From Sphingobacterium sp. (GTDB lineage Bacteria > Bacteroidota > Bacteroidia > Sphingobacteriales > Sphingobacteriaceae), in the NCBI GenBank assembly GCA_022712315.1, contig JALAGS010000043.1, positions 1-51,713 on the forward strand: a stretch of DNA of 51,713 nucleotides. Direction: 5' to 3'. The translations under genes and the position numbers were made by a program. Shown one piece after another: positions 23,355 to 31,626 of this stretch. The notes under the pieces are model-generated. The model did no database searches and had not been told where the DNA came from. It worked only from the letters and a program-made list of their open reading frames with translations. The first letter of the stretch is position 1, and each line of letters opens with the position of its first letter.

Positions 23355-23392
23355 AATGCGGGACACTTGAATAAGCGTCCCGCATTTGTTTT
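23355..23392. terminator. Terminator after the methyltransferase gene
   Basis: AATGCGGGAC (23355-23364) pairs with GTCCCGCATT (23377-23386), with a 12-nt loop, then TTGTTTTTATT. It is read best on the plus strand. The converging gene ends at 23395, so it may also slow transcripts from that side. Confidence 0.8.
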
Positions 23393-23394
23393 TA

Positions 23395-25182
23395 TTATTC
23401 GAATTGGATATGGATGTCGTTTAGACGTAGCGATGCAAGTTCAAGCTGCTTAGGTATCGTGGCTGTGATATTTTGGGGAATATGTGCTAAGTGTTGTATG
23501 AGCTTGTCATAGTAAGCGATCCCTGCCTGCAACTGTGCCTTGAATTTGGCGACATATTTTATCTTTTTATCATTAATCATATTTTGATTGTCCGTTACAT
23601 ATTTTTGAATATAATCGATATAAAGATTGAGTTCATTGATAAGAACAAATGGCCTGTTTTCATTTTCAAAAACTGAAATTCGGCCATAGATGTGATCGAT
23701 CATTTCCCGTAATGAATATTGTTTTTTGAACCAAACTAAGTTTGGCCCCGGGCAAATGGAGACTGCCGTCTGTTCTCTGGTCTTTTGAATATTATACTTG
23801 AGGTAGGCCGGTGCAGCGAGGCCTTCGCATAGGCAGGTTTTTTCTGTAATGGCGTCAAAGGCTTTATCGTATTCGGCTGCGGGCAGATTTTGTCGCTGTA
23901 GCTCCTGGATCTTTTGACGCTGATACACACGTGATGCGGTACAGATCGGTTTGTCACTAAACTCTGTATTCGAAATAAGATATTCTTTTTTACAGGGGCT
24001 GCCGGGGCGTCCTTTTTTTATCCGTTCTAATCGCAGCTGCTCAGCACTACTTTGTCTGAAATTATTGAATGGGATTCCTAGGGGAGAGGCTCCACTACAA
24101 TAAAAGTCGTCTTTTTCGGCCAGCTCCAGTGCCTTCAATGTATCTTGATCTACCGTAGTCGCTTCTGGAACCAGCAGAAATGGAGACCCCCAGCCGACAG
24201 CATCAAAACCATAATAGTCCAGCATAAACTGATGCTCCGAAGCGGTACCTACACCACCTTGAACTGTATACTTAATGGATGGAACTTGTGTTAGATACAT
24301 CTTTTGCATTGCCCAATATTCCTTGTATATCTCGAAAAGCTCTATCTTCAAACTTTCCTTTTTCTCTTTAAATTCTTCTAGAATGGGACCCATTAAAAAT
24401 CCGTCCGTTGCGAAGGCATGGCCACCGCAATTCAAACCAGATTCTACCCTGAATTCAGAAACCCAAACGCCTCGTTTAGCGAGATATTTTGCCTGAATCA
24501 GAGCTGATCGGAAATCACTTACTTTTAAAGCGACTTTTTTCTCAAATACACCTTCACTATTGGGAAAGAAAGCCGGTAATTCAGCGAGGTAAGCATATAA
24601 ATGCGGGTTCATTCCTGCGGAAAGGATAAGGGAGGAATGTAGGGTTGAATTTGCAAAGCCTCGCAAGGCCGCTAAAGCATCGGAATGCTGTTGCTCCAAT
24701 ACCTTACCATCCTTGTAATTCATTTTGTCTACCTTGGACATGATATTGACATCGATATCTCCCGGTTTCAAGTAATTGATCAATAGATCTTGAAGTTCCG
24801 TTTTAATGGCGAGATTGGTCTCAATCTCCATCGCATGATAGATCGGTTTTGAAGGGTGAGAATCTGGTAGAAGCTGAAAATATTTGGTTACTTCTGAGCT
24901 TTCGGTAAAGGGTTGTTGCTTTAGGGCTGTTATTTGCCTGTTAACGACAAATTGTACAAGATTGAGATAGGCTGTAATTCTTTTTGCCCGGTAATCTTCT
25001 TCTGTTTTAGCTATCGGATGATAGGGGATTTGATATTGTCCGCAATAGTAGTAACGTATGCGCTCTATGAGTTCATCGTCAACAATAGACATTACGGAGG
25101 AAATTCCGTATTGCGCGACTTTGACTGCAGAGTCTATAGAGAAAGCCAGACCTAGTACGGGGATATGAAAAGTATGCGTCAT
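23395..25182 (-). CDS. Putative flavin-dependent TIM-barrel oxidoreductase (nitronate monooxygenase/PfaD-like) with cysteine-rich C-terminus
   Basis: A 595-residue cytosolic protein of no family I can name with certainty. The start FHIPVLGLAFSIDSAVKVAQ looks like the first barrel strand of FMN enzymes. Later, ESGLNCGGHAFATDG (about 248-261) and VQGGVGTASEHQFML followed by GFDAVGWGSPFLLVPEAT (about 307-342) resemble the GG-phosphate loop and the GADAVQVGTRFLA block of nitronate monooxygenases. The region in between has long insertions. After the barrel comes a cysteine cluster, C362, C397, C414, C450, C452 and C477, which could bind an iron-sulfur cluster or zinc. The last 110 residues are helical. 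It is followed (83 bases upstream on the same strand) by purU, so they may share a transcript. Function unknown; an FMN redox enzyme is the best guess. Confidence 0.6.
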   Translation of the reverse strand: MTHTFHIPVLGLAFSIDSAVKVAQYGISSVMSIVDDELIERIRYYYCGQYQIPYHPIAKTEEDYRAKRITAYLNLVQFVVNRQITALKQQPFTESSEVTKYFQLLPDSHPSKPIYHAMEIETNLAIKTELQDLLINYLKPGDIDVNIMSKVDKMNYKDGKVLEQQHSDALAALRGFANSTLHSSLILSAGMNPHLYAYLAELPAFFPNSEGVFEKKVALKVSDFRSALIQAKYLAKRGVWVSEFRVESGLNCGGHAFATDGFLMGPILEEFKEKKESLKIELFEIYKEYWAMQKMYLTQVPSIKYTVQGGVGTASEHQFMLDYYGFDAVGWGSPFLLVPEATTVDQDTLKALELAEKDDFYCSGASPLGIPFNNFRQSSAEQLRLERIKKGRPGSPCKKEYLISNTEFSDKPICTASRVYQRQKIQELQRQNLPAAEYDKAFDAITEKTCLCEGLAAPAYLKYNIQKTREQTAVSICPGPNLVWFKKQYSLREMIDHIYGRISVFENENRPFVLINELNLYIDYIQKYVTDNQNMINDKKIKYVAKFKAQLQAGIAYYDKLIQHLAHIPQNITATIPKQLELASLRLNDIHIQFE

Positions 25183-25265
25183 TCTTAAATATTTCTTTTA
25201 CGAAATAATTGAGAATAACGCTAAAAAAAAGTAATGGTTGTTTTGATTGGAGATGATTGTAATCA

Positions 25266-26108
25266 CTATTCAAAGACGATTGTCTTGTAATCGTTGCGCA
25301 TGACCCGATCTTCACTAAGTAGACGAATTGCCCTGCTCAAAACGGCTTTTTCTATTTCCTTTCCGGCGGTTACCATATCTTTTACAGTGTAGGTATGATT
25401 GACATGCCGTATATCCTGGACAATGATCGGACCTTCATCAAGCTGGTCTGTAACAAAATGGGCGGTAGCACCAATAATCTTGACACCGCGTGCATGGGCC
25501 TGTTTATAAGGATTGGCACCAATAAATGCGGGTAGAAATGAATGGTGGATGTTGACCAGCTTATTTTCAAAGGTACTAACAAATTCGGGCGATAAGATCC
25601 GCATGAACTTTGCCAATATGATAAAGTCAAAGTTATACTGTTTGATTTGTGTTATCAGCTGTTTTTCAAATATTTCCTTAGTCAGGTTTTCATGTGAAAT
25701 ACAATGAAATGGAATATCAAATTTTTCAGTAAAGGAGCGAAGTGATTCATAATTACCAATTACGGCCTGAACTTCGGCACCCCAAGTTTCGAAATGTTGG
25801 CGTACCAGGATATCGGCAAGACAATGATGTTCTTTGGTGACGAGAACAACGATTTTTTTACGGTTGTTGGGGTTGATCTGTATTTGAGCGGATGGCGGAA
25901 GTACTTCGGACAGGGAATCGGATAGTAGTTTTTGTTCAGCTACGAGGCCGTTGCATACAACACGCACGAAGAATTTGTTGGCTTCTTCATCCACATATTC
26001 GCGCATGGTGACGATATTGAGCTGATATTTTGCCAGGGTATTTGATATATTGGCGACTAGTCCAACGGCATCTTGACATTGGATCAGAATTAAGGTTTGG
26101 TTGTGCAT
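25266..26108 (-). CDS. purU: Formyltetrahydrofolate deformylase
   Basis: A 280-residue PurU, which hydrolyses 10-formyl-THF to formate and THF, balancing one-carbon units and supplying formate to PurT-type purine synthesis. An N-terminal ACT domain (about 3-75, LILIQCQDAVGLVANISNTL) is followed by the formyltransferase-fold domain. The catalytic triad Asn-His-Asp is visible as VNIHHSFLPAF (about 183-193) and the aspartate of TDQLDEGPIIVQD. Length equals E. coli PurU (280). It begins 35 bases after the parE stop, with a hairpin terminator between, so readthrough from parE is probably limited. It lies upstream of the flavin-barrel gene in the same direction. Confidence 0.95.
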   Translation of the reverse strand: MHNQTLILIQCQDAVGLVANISNTLAKYQLNIVTMREYVDEEANKFFVRVVCNGLVAEQKLLSDSLSEVLPPSAQIQINPNNRKKIVVLVTKEHHCLADILVRQHFETWGAEVQAVIGNYESLRSFTEKFDIPFHCISHENLTKEIFEKQLITQIKQYNFDFIILAKFMRILSPEFVSTFENKLVNIHHSFLPAFIGANPYKQAHARGVKIIGATAHFVTDQLDEGPIIVQDIRHVNHTYTVKDMVTAGKEIEKAVLSRAIRLLSEDRVMRNDYKTIVFE

Positions 26109-26127
26109 TAAGTGGTTGTAGGTTGCG

Positions 26128-26159
26128 AAAAAAGCGGGTTATTTTAACCCGCTTTTTTT
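26128..26159 (-). terminator. parE terminator that contains the parE stop codon
   Basis: The minus strand reads an A-run, GCGGGTTA, loop AAA, TAACCCGC, then six T. Its 5' arm is made of the last parE codons (Lys-Lys-Ala-Gly-stop), and the stop TAA (26144-26146) lies at the top of the stem. The structure is a textbook rho-independent terminator on the minus strand and is nearly symmetric. Confidence 0.88.
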
Positions 26160-27997
26160 GTTAGTTCTTCTTCTAGGTCAACTTCAACACGTAGATTTTC
26201 GACGATATGTTTTTGTCTGTCTGGTGTGTTTTTGCCCATGTAATATTCTAATAGCTGTTGAATTTTATTGTCTTTAGACAAGATAACCGGGTCAAGACGG
26301 ATATCTTTTCCGATAAATAATCCAAATTCGGAGGGTGATATTTCACCCAAACCTTTGAATCGGGTGATTTCAGGTTTGGCTCCCAACTTTGCAATGGCTT
26401 TTTGTCTTTCTTCATCTGAGTAACAATAGATTGTTTCCTTTTTATTACGGACACGGAAAAGTGGTGTCTGTAAGATGGAAACATGTCCTGCTTTGACTAG
26501 ATCAGGAAAAAACTGCAAGAAAAATGTCAATAACAACAGACGGATGTGCATACCATCCACATCGGCATCGGTAGCGATTACAATATTGTTGTAGCGCAAT
26601 CCATCCAGGCCATCCTCAATATTAAGGGCATGCTGTAAGAGATTGAATTCTTCATTTTCATAAACGATCTTTTTGGACATACCGTAAGAGTTTAACGGTT
26701 TTCCTTTGAGACTGAATACGGCCTGGGTCTGTACATCGCGCGATTTGGTAATGGAACCGGATGCAGAATCCCCTTCAGTGATAAACAAGGTTGTTTCTTG
26801 ATTGCGCTCATTTTTATCGCTGAAATGCACTTTGCAGTCACGTAGTTTGCGATTGTGCAAAGAGGCTTTCTTTGCTCTCTCATTCGCCAGTTTTTTGATG
26901 CCAGCTATATCCTTACGTTCACGTTCAGATTGTAGGATACGTTTTTGAAGTGCATCTGCCGTAGCCGGATTTTTATGTAAGTAATCGTCCAATGCTTTTT
27001 TGACAAAGTCATTGATAAATCCTCTTACCGTAGGGCCTTCCGGGCCTACACTTTGAGATCCTAGTTTTGTTTTGGTCTGTGATTCAAAAACAGGTTCCTG
27101 CACTTTGATAGCGATGGCACCTATAATTGATGAGCGAATATCCGATGCGTCAAATTCTTTTTTATAGAACTCGCGGATTGTTTTGACTAGTGCTTCACGG
27201 AAGGCTGCCTGGTGTGTTCCACCCTGCGTGGTATGCTGACCGTTAACAAAAGAATAGTATTCTTCTCCATATTGCTGGCCGTGAGTCATCGCAATTTCAA
27301 TATCATCCCCCCGTAAGTGGATAATCGGATAGCGCATGGATTCGGCATCAATATTCCGCTCCAATAGATCTTTTAGTCCGTGCTCAGAAATAAACTTTTG
27401 CCCATTAAAGTTGATCGTCAGACCTGAGTTTAGAAAAACATAGTTCCAGATCATATTCTCTACAAATTCGGGACGATATTTGTAATTTCTGAAAATAGAA
27501 TCGTCAGGATAGAATGTTACAGATGTACCATTTCGCTGTGTTGTGTCTTTTTGTTCATCATTGACTAATTCCCCTTTAGAGAATTGGGCAATGCGTGTTA
27601 TATTTTGACGGTATGACTGCACGGTAAACTGGCTGGACAAAGCATTCACAGCTTTGGTACCGACACCATTTAAACCGACGGACTTTTGGAACGCCTTACT
27701 ATCATATTTACCACCCGTATTGATTTTAGAAACAACATCAACCACGGAACCAATCGGGATTCCACGGCCATAATCGCGCACCGAAACTTTATTTTCGTTT
27801 ACGGTGATATCAATTGTTTTACCGGCGCCCATAACAAACTCATCAATCGAGTTGTCAACAACTTCTTTCAGTAAAACATAGATCCCATCGTCATAGGCCG
27901 AACCGTCCCCCAATTTTCCAATGTACATTCCCGGACGGAGGCGGATATGCTCTTTCCAATCCAGGGACCTAATGCTGTCTTCGTTATATGTACTCAT
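26144..27997 (-). CDS. parE: DNA topoisomerase IV subunit B
   Basis: A 617-residue type IIA topoisomerase ATPase subunit. With ParC it decatenates daughter chromosomes. The GHKL ATPase shows [15 protein letters not shown], the DYGRGIP motif and the [14 protein letters not shown] lid. The TOPRIM domain has [14 protein letters not shown] (about 407-420) and [14 protein letters not shown] (about 475-488), which hold magnesium. The opening [20 protein letters not shown] is the ParE-like version seen in Bacteroidota rather than GyrB, and the chain lacks the 160-residue GyrB insert. parC is not in this window. A -7 box lies 23 nt before the ATG. Confidence 0.93.
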   Translation of the reverse strand: MSTYNEDSIRSLDWKEHIRLRPGMYIGKLGDGSAYDDGIYVLLKEVVDNSIDEFVMGAGKTIDITVNENKVSVRDYGRGIPIGSVVDVVSKINTGGKYDSKAFQKSVGLNGVGTKAVNALSSQFTVQSYRQNITRIAQFSKGELVNDEQKDTTQRNGTSVTFYPDDSIFRNYKYRPEFVENMIWNYVFLNSGLTINFNGQKFISEHGLKDLLERNIDAESMRYPIIHLRGDDIEIAMTHGQQYGEEYYSFVNGQHTTQGGTHQAAFREALVKTIREFYKKEFDASDIRSSIIGAIAIKVQEPVFESQTKTKLGSQSVGPEGPTVRGFINDFVKKALDDYLHKNPATADALQKRILQSERERKDIAGIKKLANERAKKASLHNRKLRDCKVHFSDKNERNQETTLFITEGDSASGSITKSRDVQTQAVFSLKGKPLNSYGMSKKIVYENEEFNLLQHALNIEDGLDGLRYNNIVIATDADVDGMHIRLLLLTFFLQFFPDLVKAGHVSILQTPLFRVRNKKETIYCYSDEERQKAIAKLGAKPEITRFKGLGEISPSEFGLFIGKDIRLDPVILSKDNKIQQLLEYYMGKNTPDRQKHIVENLRVEVDLEEELTKKAG

Positions 27998-28020
27998 AAA
28001 TTTTTGTAGAACTTAGCTAA

Positions 28021-28028
28021 CAAAAGTA
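28021..28028 (-). promoter_or_regulatory. -7 promoter box for parE
   Basis: The minus strand reads TACTTTTG (TAnnTTTG), 23 nt before the ATG at 27997. No clear -33 element. Confidence 0.45.
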
Positions 28029-28164
28029 AAAAAAATAAACTACGATAAGTAGTTTAAAACGCTAAATTTTTTAGATATCCGCAGTTTGTGAGCTGATGGA
28101 GAAAATTGTTGGTTTGCGTGGAAATGTTTACATTTAGTGTAAGTAATTGTAAAGAGAATAATTT

Positions 28165-29319
28165 ATGGGATTATTTGATAAAATCAGGAATGAGTTTGTC
28201 GATATTATCGAATGGGTCGATAATAGCACAGATACGATTGTGTGGAAGTTTCCGCGGTATCAGAATGAAATCAAAATGGGAGCGCAATTGACCGTACGGG
28301 AAGGACAAGCGGCAGTTTTCTTGAATGAAGGTGTGGTTGCAGATGTATTTCAGCCTGGGCGCTACGAACTCACAACGCAGAATATGCCCATCATGACAAC
28401 GATCAGAGGTTGGAAATATGGATTCAATAGCCCATTCAAAGCTGATATCTATTTTGTCAACCTTCGGCAATTTGTTAATCAGAAATGGGGAACTAAAAAC
28501 CCGATTATGCTGCGGGATCCTGAATTTGGACCAATCCGGCTTCGGGCTTTTGGGAATTTTTCCTTTCAGGTGAGAGATGTTCCTGTTTTTATGAAACAGC
28601 TTGTTGCAACAACACCTGTATTCACAGTGGAAGATATTACCGAGCAGCTTCGGAACATTGCTGTTTCACGGGGGATGGATGCTATTGCAGAATCTAAGAT
28701 TCCAGCGTTGGATCTTGCTTCAAATTATGATGAAGTTTCGGCTTTGATACAGCAAAAAATTGCTGTGGATTTTGAGGAGATTGGTTTGAGCTTAACAAAA
28801 TTCTTAATCGAAAATATTTCATTTCCCGAGGAGGTTGAGAAAGCACTTGATAAACGGAGCAGTATGGGCGTGGTCGGTAATCTGGGAGCCTATGCGCAAT
28901 TCCAAGCGGCGAATTCGATGGAAAAGGCGGCTGAAAATCCAAATAGCGGCGGGATTGTCGGAGCGGGGTTCGGTGCTGGACTTGGTGCTGGGATGGTCGG
29001 CCAAATGGGGAACGTATTTCAGCAAAATAGCTTTGATGGAAATAATCCTTCTGCCGCCGCTGGCAGCAACTCAATAGTATCGACAGGGCCTGCTGGGCCA
29101 CCGCCGTTGCCCAAAGCTGTCGCTTATTATCTTGCGATAAAAGGTAAACAGGAAGGGCCATTTGATCAAGAACAGCTGCAGGGTTTGGTAAAAGAGGGGA
29201 CGATGACGCTATCAACTTTGGTGTGGAAAGAGGGATTGGAAAACTGGATTGAAGCGGATAAAGTGGCCGAATTAAAAGCACTATTTTCAAAAAATCCACC
29301 TCCGATTCCAGGAGCTTAG
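28165..29319 (+). CDS. SPFH-domain protein with C-terminal GYF_2 domain (YdjI-like)
   Basis: A 384-residue membrane-scaffold protein of the YdjI (virion-core-like) SPFH family. The N-terminus MGLFDKIRNEFVDIIEW and the block NEIKMGAQLTVREGQAAVFL (34-53) are hallmarks. The SPFH core spans about 25-230. Next come an Ala/Gly-rich stretch (262-282), a proline motif GPPPLP (311-316) and a GYF_2 domain (about 319-374, with GPFDQEQLQGLVKEG and LVWKEGLENW). A second motif, PPPIP, ends the protein. No membrane segment is predicted, so attachment would be peripheral. In B. subtilis, YdjI works with PspA, YdjG and YdjH at the membrane. Here a YdjG-like gene follows after 23 bases, and coiled-coil genes converge from the other side. 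Confidence 0.9.
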   Translation: MGLFDKIRNEFVDIIEWVDNSTDTIVWKFPRYQNEIKMGAQLTVREGQAAVFLNEGVVADVFQPGRYELTTQNMPIMTTIRGWKYGFNSPFKADIYFVNLRQFVNQKWGTKNPIMLRDPEFGPIRLRAFGNFSFQVRDVPVFMKQLVATTPVFTVEDITEQLRNIAVSRGMDAIAESKIPALDLASNYDEVSALIQQKIAVDFEEIGLSLTKFLIENISFPEEVEKALDKRSSMGVVGNLGAYAQFQAANSMEKAAENPNSGGIVGAGFGAGLGAGMVGQMGNVFQQNSFDGNNPSAAAGSNSIVSTGPAGPPPLPKAVAYYLAIKGKQEGPFDQEQLQGLVKEGTMTLSTLVWKEGLENWIEADKVAELKALFSKNPPPIPGA

Positions 29320-29342
29320 TGAAACAGCATGAGTGAAGTTTT

Positions 29343-30452
29343 ATGAGTTTTGAAGAGAAAACCTCTGAAATAGAGCAGGGGTTAAAATGTCAGGGCTGTG
29401 GTGCAGTTTTGACTTATCAGCCAGGTACAACCTATTTGGCATGTTCTTATTGTGGAACAAAAAATGAAATAACTGATCAGCTGCCGGAAAATGGGCATAT
29501 TGAATCAATAGATTATAAAGTTTTTGGGCAGGTGATGGAGGGCATTGCAGATGAACGCTATAGTTATTTGGCTGAGGTGGTGCATTGTCGTAACTGTGGT
29601 GCCAATTCGCGTTTGAACCCTCATGTTACGGCAGATTTATGTGCTTTTTGTGCTTCACCGTTAGTGATTGACCATCAGTTAAAGCGTATTGTTAAACCAC
29701 ATGGTCTAGTCCCTTTTTCCGTCGATTACAAAAGTGCTTTTGGGTTATTAACACAATGGGCCGGTAAAGTATGGTTTGCTCCGAATGACTTTAAGCGAAT
29801 TTTTAATTCAAGGAATGACCGTTTAAAAGGAGTTTATGTGCCTTTTTGGTCCTATGACGCAGATGTACACTCAGATTATGTAGGATCACGTGGAGAGTAC
29901 TATTATGTGACGCGTACTAGACGTAATTCAGACGGCGAGACGGAAGAATACGAGGAAAGGCGTACAAATTGGTATCCAGCATCTGGAAGTATCTACAGTC
30001 AATTTAGAGATATTGTCATTTCGGGCTCGACATCTCTTCCTGAAAAGTTCTCTGATAAAATTGGCCCTTGGAACCTGGGCTATCTAAAGCCTTTCAATGA
30101 ACAATACCTAAGTGGATTTATCGCGGAAACTTTTAGTGTGGATCATGTGAAAGCTGCGGGATCAGCTCGGGCAATTATGGATCAGGAAATCGAGCGGCAG
30201 GTGGAGAATGATATAGGTGGAGATACACAGGATATTGATTCTATTGATAGTGATTTTAAATCCATTAAATTGAAATATATTCTCTTACCGGTATGGTTGT
30301 CTGCATATCAATACAAGGGAAAAAGTTATCAGATTATGGTCAATGCATTTAACGGTAAAGTGTATGGACAAAGACCTTATAGCTTCTGGAAAATCGCTTT
30401 TTTGGTCTTGGCAGTCATTATTGCTTTGTACATTTTGAGTTTTATGCTGTAA
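29343..30452 (+). CDS. Double zinc-ribbon protein with C-terminal membrane anchor (YdjG-like)
   Basis: A 369-residue protein with two zinc ribbons: C16/C19/C34/C37 (CQGCG...CSYCG) and C82/C85/C100/C103 (CRNCG...CAFC). A central domain (about 120-340) has the conserved-looking GVYVPFWSYDADVHSDYVG and an R/E-rich tyrosine loop (RTRRNSDGETEEYEERR). A single hydrophobic helix at 347-367 ends the chain, so the protein is probably tail-anchored in the inner membrane with the ribbons in the cytosol. It starts 23 bases after the SPFH gene and is clearly cotranscribed with it. The pairing of zinc-ribbon membrane protein with YdjI-like SPFH protein matches Bacillus ydjGHI; the similarity to YdjG is by architecture, not checked by alignment. 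Sometimes such proteins are mislabelled as helicases. Confidence 0.82.
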   Translation: MSFEEKTSEIEQGLKCQGCGAVLTYQPGTTYLACSYCGTKNEITDQLPENGHIESIDYKVFGQVMEGIADERYSYLAEVVHCRNCGANSRLNPHVTADLCAFCASPLVIDHQLKRIVKPHGLVPFSVDYKSAFGLLTQWAGKVWFAPNDFKRIFNSRNDRLKGVYVPFWSYDADVHSDYVGSRGEYYYVTRTRRNSDGETEEYEERRTNWYPASGSIYSQFRDIVISGSTSLPEKFSDKIGPWNLGYLKPFNEQYLSGFIAETFSVDHVKAAGSARAIMDQEIERQVENDIGGDTQDIDSIDSDFKSIKLKYILLPVWLSAYQYKGKSYQIMVNAFNGKVYGQRPYSFWKIAFLVLAVIIALYILSFML

Positions 30453-30549
30453 TCTTAAAAAATGAAAATGTCTGGAAAATCGGCCCAAACCGTTTAGGAA
30501 TGGCGTGGCTGACAAGGTACTGTGAGGAGGGACGTATAAAATTGTATAG

Positions 30550-30586
30550 AAAAGAGACTATCCAAGCTTTTTGGATAGTCTCTTTT
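30550..30586. terminator. Bidirectional terminator at the centre of the SPFH/coiled-coil cluster
   Basis: AAAAGAGACTATCCAA (30550-30565) and TTGGATAGTCTCTTTT (30571-30586) form a perfect 16-bp stem with a GCTTT loop. The pairing continues weakly outward. It separates the two converging operons, whose stops are 98 and 20 nt away. Confidence 0.87.
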
Positions 30587-30605
30587 TTATACAAAATAGT
30601 AAGAA

Positions 30606-31598
30606 CTATTTGTTTAATGAAAGTAGGAAACCAATAGTGAAATTAGCATCCCAATCAAAGACGAAGGTGTCGCAGTTGGTTGCATCTTTAATTGCTTTAT
30701 AGATGTTGACACCGCTTTTTGTTTTTATTTTATCTGCTTTATAGGATGTCGGATCGTTCAGGACAGTAAAACGTTCTTCACCCTGACGAGTTTGGGAAGC
30801 CAATTCGAATGGAACCCCGCCTATAATAAAACAAACTTCTCTTTTATTTGCTGGAATCTTCTCACCTAATTTCTTTACCTCTGTGTAGACAGCATCGTCT
30901 TTAAGGTCTTTCTCATAATACTTTGCACCCGGTGCTTCTACTGATTTGGTGTCACCGTCAATCCACGAGATTTTAGTATTACCAGAGCCAATATCAACGA
31001 CAAAAGAATTGTCTTCATATGCTTTTGGAAGTACAGATTTTAACGCCAATTTTCCTTCTTGCTCGGCAGTAACTAAGTTGACCACAAATCCCATTTTTCT
31101 TAGTTCGGCACTGATTACAGCTGTTTTGGGTTCTTTTTGAGCGCCAGAGCTAATGACGAAATGTATGTTTTTGGATTTGACGCCTTTATCCAGCATCATG
31201 CCGATATAATCTTTTAAGCCTTTGCGGATGTCGTCGGTATTTGCCAATCCTTCATAGGCAAAAGACTTTCCAAAATCTTTGGAAATGATCTCCCAACGGT
31301 TTTCTTTGTCCATATTGACAACAAAGGAATTGAAACCAGAAGCGCCAACTTCAACGACGCCTTTGTACTCACCGTCAACTGGTTTTTCGGGTTGATAGTT
31401 GAATGAACGTGTGTTTTCCGAACCCGATGAGGGAGTTGCAGCGGCATTGTGATGACTGGTCGAATCTGTTTGTACAGTGGGGGTAGCATCAAATTTGCCC
31501 GATTGCATGGCCCAGTAACCGATTGCCAGAATAGGTAAGGCGATAATAATTGCTTTGATAGGCCATCTCAATCTTGCCCATGTTGATTTTTCTTCCAT
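30606..31598 (-). CDS. Membrane-anchored Ppx/GppA-like ASKHA-fold protein
   Basis: A 330-residue protein: one N-terminal TM helix (about 14-30), a Ser/Thr/Asn-rich linker (31-75), then an actin/hexokinase-like (ASKHA) domain. Motifs resembling exopolyphosphatase/GppA are VVEVGASGFNSF (81-92, phosphate-1), TAEQEGKLAL (177-186, like the SGEEEA block), FVVDIGSGNTKISW (199-212, phosphate-2) and CFIIGGVPF (256-264, adenosine-like). In phosphate-1 the usual Asp is Glu (VEVG). Known Ppx/GppA enzymes are soluble and cut polyphosphate or pppGpp; this one seems tethered, with the domain probably outside the cytosol if the positive-inside rule holds (R10, R11, K15 before the TM). That would remove it from ATP and pppGpp, so the substrate is open. 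Last gene of a three-gene operon. Confidence 0.65.
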   Translation of the reverse strand: MEEKSTWARLRWPIKAIIIALPILAIGYWAMQSGKFDATPTVQTDSTSHHNAAATPSSGSENTRSFNYQPEKPVDGEYKGVVEVGASGFNSFVVNMDKENRWEIISKDFGKSFAYEGLANTDDIRKGLKDYIGMMLDKGVKSKNIHFVISSGAQKEPKTAVISAELRKMGFVVNLVTAEQEGKLALKSVLPKAYEDNSFVVDIGSGNTKISWIDGDTKSVEAPGAKYYEKDLKDDAVYTEVKKLGEKIPANKREVCFIIGGVPFELASQTRQGEERFTVLNDPTSYKADKIKTKSGVNIYKAIKDATNCDTFVFDWDANFTIGFLLSLNK

Positions 31599-31626
31599 AA
31601 TGTTGAAGTAATATGATTTTTGTTAG

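Noticed and set aside
28694..29299. A 201-codon frame opposite the SPFH gene
   Set aside because: Pro/Ser/Gln-rich shadow of the Gly- and Ala-rich coding strand; the plus-strand protein has clear SPFH and GYF_2 domains.
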